NCBI GenBank assembly: GCA_946539945.1
Contig: CAMNHX010000078.1
Coordinates: forward strand, 1 to 7,173
DNA from: an uncultured Desulfobulbus sp.
GTDB lineage: Bacteria > Desulfobacterota > Desulfobulbia > Desulfobulbales > Desulfobulbaceae
Direction: 5' to 3'
Length of the DNA stretch: 7,173 nt
Both the position numbers and the translations under genes were made by a program. Of this stretch, positions 5,958-7,173 are shown piece after piece (position 1 is the first letter of the stretch; every line of letters starts with the position of its first letter). Below the pieces are notes generated by a model, which had not been told where the DNA came from, ran no database searches, and saw only the letters and a list, made by a program, of their open reading frames with translations.

Positions 5958-7173
5958 CTACTTCCCGGCGCGTTCCACCGCCATTGCCAGGAGTCTGCGT
6001 TTGTTGAGCTTGCCGACCGCTGTCAGCGGCCATTTGTCCACATATTCCACCTGATCCGGCAGCTTGAACGGCGCAACGCCGCGCTCCCGCAAAAGGGAAT
6101 GCACTTCAGCCAGGGAGGGTGACTTCTTGCCGTCAGGCGAGAGAATCCAGGCACACTGGCGCTCCCCAAGCAGCCGATCAGGAACCCCGACCACTGCGGC
6201 ATCGGCAATGCCGGGACAGGCCCGCAGGTGGTTTTCGATTTCCACTGCGGAGATTTTTTCACCGCCCCGGTTGATCTCGTCCTTCAAGCGCCCCAACACG
6301 CGCAGCCGTCCTGTCTCTGTCCACTCCGCAAAGTCGCCGGACCGGCAGTAGCCTTCTGGAGTCACCATTTGCGCGGTCACTGCATCACTTCTGAAGTACG
6401 CGCTCAAGGTACAGGGACCTTTGACGATGAGTTCTCCCTTCTCCCCTTTGGCCACATCCTGCCCCTTTTCATCCACGATGCGCAGATCGTCTTCGGCAAA
6501 CAGGGAGGGACCTTGTACGCGAGTGTCTTCCAGAAAGCTTGGGTCATCGGGATCCGTGTAGCAGACCAGCCCTTCTGTAAAACCGTATGCCTGCTGAATG
6601 GCGCAGCCAATGACTGCTCTGGCCTCCTGAACCGTGTCCGCATCCAGGGGCGAACCGCCCACCTGAACCAGCTTGAGGCTGGAAAGGTCGCTGTCATCCC
6701 ATTTTCTGGCCTCGGTCCAGGCCCGCAGCAGGGGCGGCACTGAAGCCATCAGGCTTACCTTTTCCCGCTCCACCAGGGGAAAGACCTCGTCAAAACTCGG
6801 ACTTGAAGCCAGAACAACCTTCGCGCCGTGGGCAAAGGCCCCCAGAATGCCCGGACAGGCCATGCAAAAGTGGTGGGCTATGGGCAGGGCTGCCATGTAC
6901 ACGGTATTGCCGCTGACCTTGCAACGTTTGGCAGAGGCCAGGGCATGGGCAAAGTACTGCTGATGCGTCTTGGGGATCATCTTGGGCGCGTTTGTCGTAC
7001 CACCGGTCAGCAGGACCAGGGCGGTACTGGCAGGATCCGGATAGGGCAGGTCCTGAAGCTCCCCTTTCAGTTCGTTCAAGGCGATGCTGTCCGGCAACGG
7101 CTCGTCACTGACAAAGAGCTGCAGCGAGGGATGGCGCTGGCGCATCTTTGCCACAAGAGGGGCGTAGTCATAG
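5958..7173 (-). CDS. Aryl-acid (probably salicylate) AMP ligase, partial (N-terminus off window)
   Basis: ANL-family stand-alone adenylation enzyme that would convert an aryl acid plus ATP to the acyl-adenylate and transfer it to the ArCP domain of the NRPS encoded next. The frame is open to the right edge: 404 residues are visible, starting YDYAPLVAKM, against roughly 540 in EntE/DhbE, so about 130 N-terminal residues are missing and the GTG at 7152-7154 is internal. Motifs, numbered from the first visible residue: P-loop TGGTTNAPK (56-64), pocket motif AHHFCMACPG (99-108), QQAYGFTEG, hinge/A8 region GRLKDEINRGGEK (to 306), and the A10 catalytic Lys388 in LTAVGKLNK. Family knowledge: DHB enzymes have HNY...SSPG, salicylate enzymes HNF...ACPG; Phe102 and Cys106 here favour salicylate. 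Odd points are Asn in place of the last P-loop Gly and His101 in place of the usual pocket Asn. The TAG stop is followed closely by the NRPS, so co-transcription is likely. Confidence 0.94.
   Translation of the reverse strand, partial: YDYAPLVAKMRQRHPSLQLFVSDEPLPDSIALNELKGELQDLPYPDPASTALVLLTGGTTNAPKMIPKTHQQYFAHALASAKRCKVSGNTVYMAALPIAHHFCMACPGILGAFAHGAKVVLASSPSFDEVFPLVEREKVSLMASVPPLLRAWTEARKWDDSDLSSLKLVQVGGSPLDADTVQEARAVIGCAIQQAYGFTEGLVCYTDPDDPSFLEDTRVQGPSLFAEDDLRIVDEKGQDVAKGEKGELIVKGPCTLSAYFRSDAVTAQMVTPEGYCRSGDFAEWTETGRLRVLGRLKDEINRGGEKISAVEIENHLRACPGIADAAVVGVPDRLLGERQCAWILSPDGKKSPSLAEVHSLLRERGVAPFKLPDQVEYVDKWPLTAVGKLNKRRLLAMAVERAGK

Noticed and set aside
5337..6122. 261-codon plus-strand open frame crossing the ligase/NRPS junction
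   Set aside because: It is antisense to strongly motif-supported minus-strand genes, its translation resembles no family I know, and no good ribosome binding site stands out.
7152..7154. GTG as the start of the AMP ligase
   Set aside because: The frame stays open upstream to the window edge, with YDYAPL matching the family just before it. About 130 residues of the N-terminal subdomain would be missing if translation began here.

Overview
The whole window is one end of a siderophore-type biosynthetic operon read from the minus strand. Two genes fill it: an aryl-acid AMP ligase of the EntE/DhbE/YbtE/PchD family (5958-7173, its N-terminus cut off by the right edge) and, directly downstream, a very large nonribosomal peptide synthetase (NRPS) that starts at about 5924 and is still open at base 1 (its C-terminus cut off by the left edge). 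No intergenic stretch exceeds about 33 bases. I see no RNA gene, mobile element, CRISPR array or terminator, and the promoter must lie off the right edge.

The NRPS reading frame is unbroken for 1974 codons and reads ArCP - Cy1 - A1 - PCP1 - Cy2 - A2 (cut between core motifs A6 and A7). The specificity residues can be read directly: D-L-F-N-L-S-L-I-W-K in A1 and D-L-Y-N-L-S-L-I-W in A2. Both are classical cysteine codes. Both condensation-type domains carry the cyclization signature D-x4-D-x2-S in place of HHxxxDG. The ligase has the Phe and Cys substrate-pocket residues typical of salicylate rather than 2,3-dihydroxybenzoate activation.

The inferred pathway: the ligase adenylates an aryl acid, most likely salicylate, and loads it on the phosphopantetheine arm of the NRPS ArCP domain. 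Module 1 adds and cyclizes one cysteine to a 2-hydroxyphenyl-thiazoline, and module 2 adds and cyclizes a second. This is the chemistry of pyochelin (PchD/PchE/PchF) and of the first half of yersiniabactin (YbtE/HMWP2). The layout resembles PchE fused to PchF more than HMWP2, because each cysteine module has its own A domain. A1 has no domain embedded between motifs A8 and A10, so the epimerase-like insert of PchE/HMWP2 is absent, which is the situation described for enantio-pyochelin synthetases.

Base composition is clearly GC-rich (I judge about 60%, not counted). A bacterium, probably Gram-negative, fits the gene content, but nothing in the window fixes the genus. The points most worth a second look are an Ala in place of the conserved Thr in the Cy1 active-site motif, two unusual substitutions in the ligase, the missing epimerase, and the single in-frame amber codon that separates ligase and NRPS.
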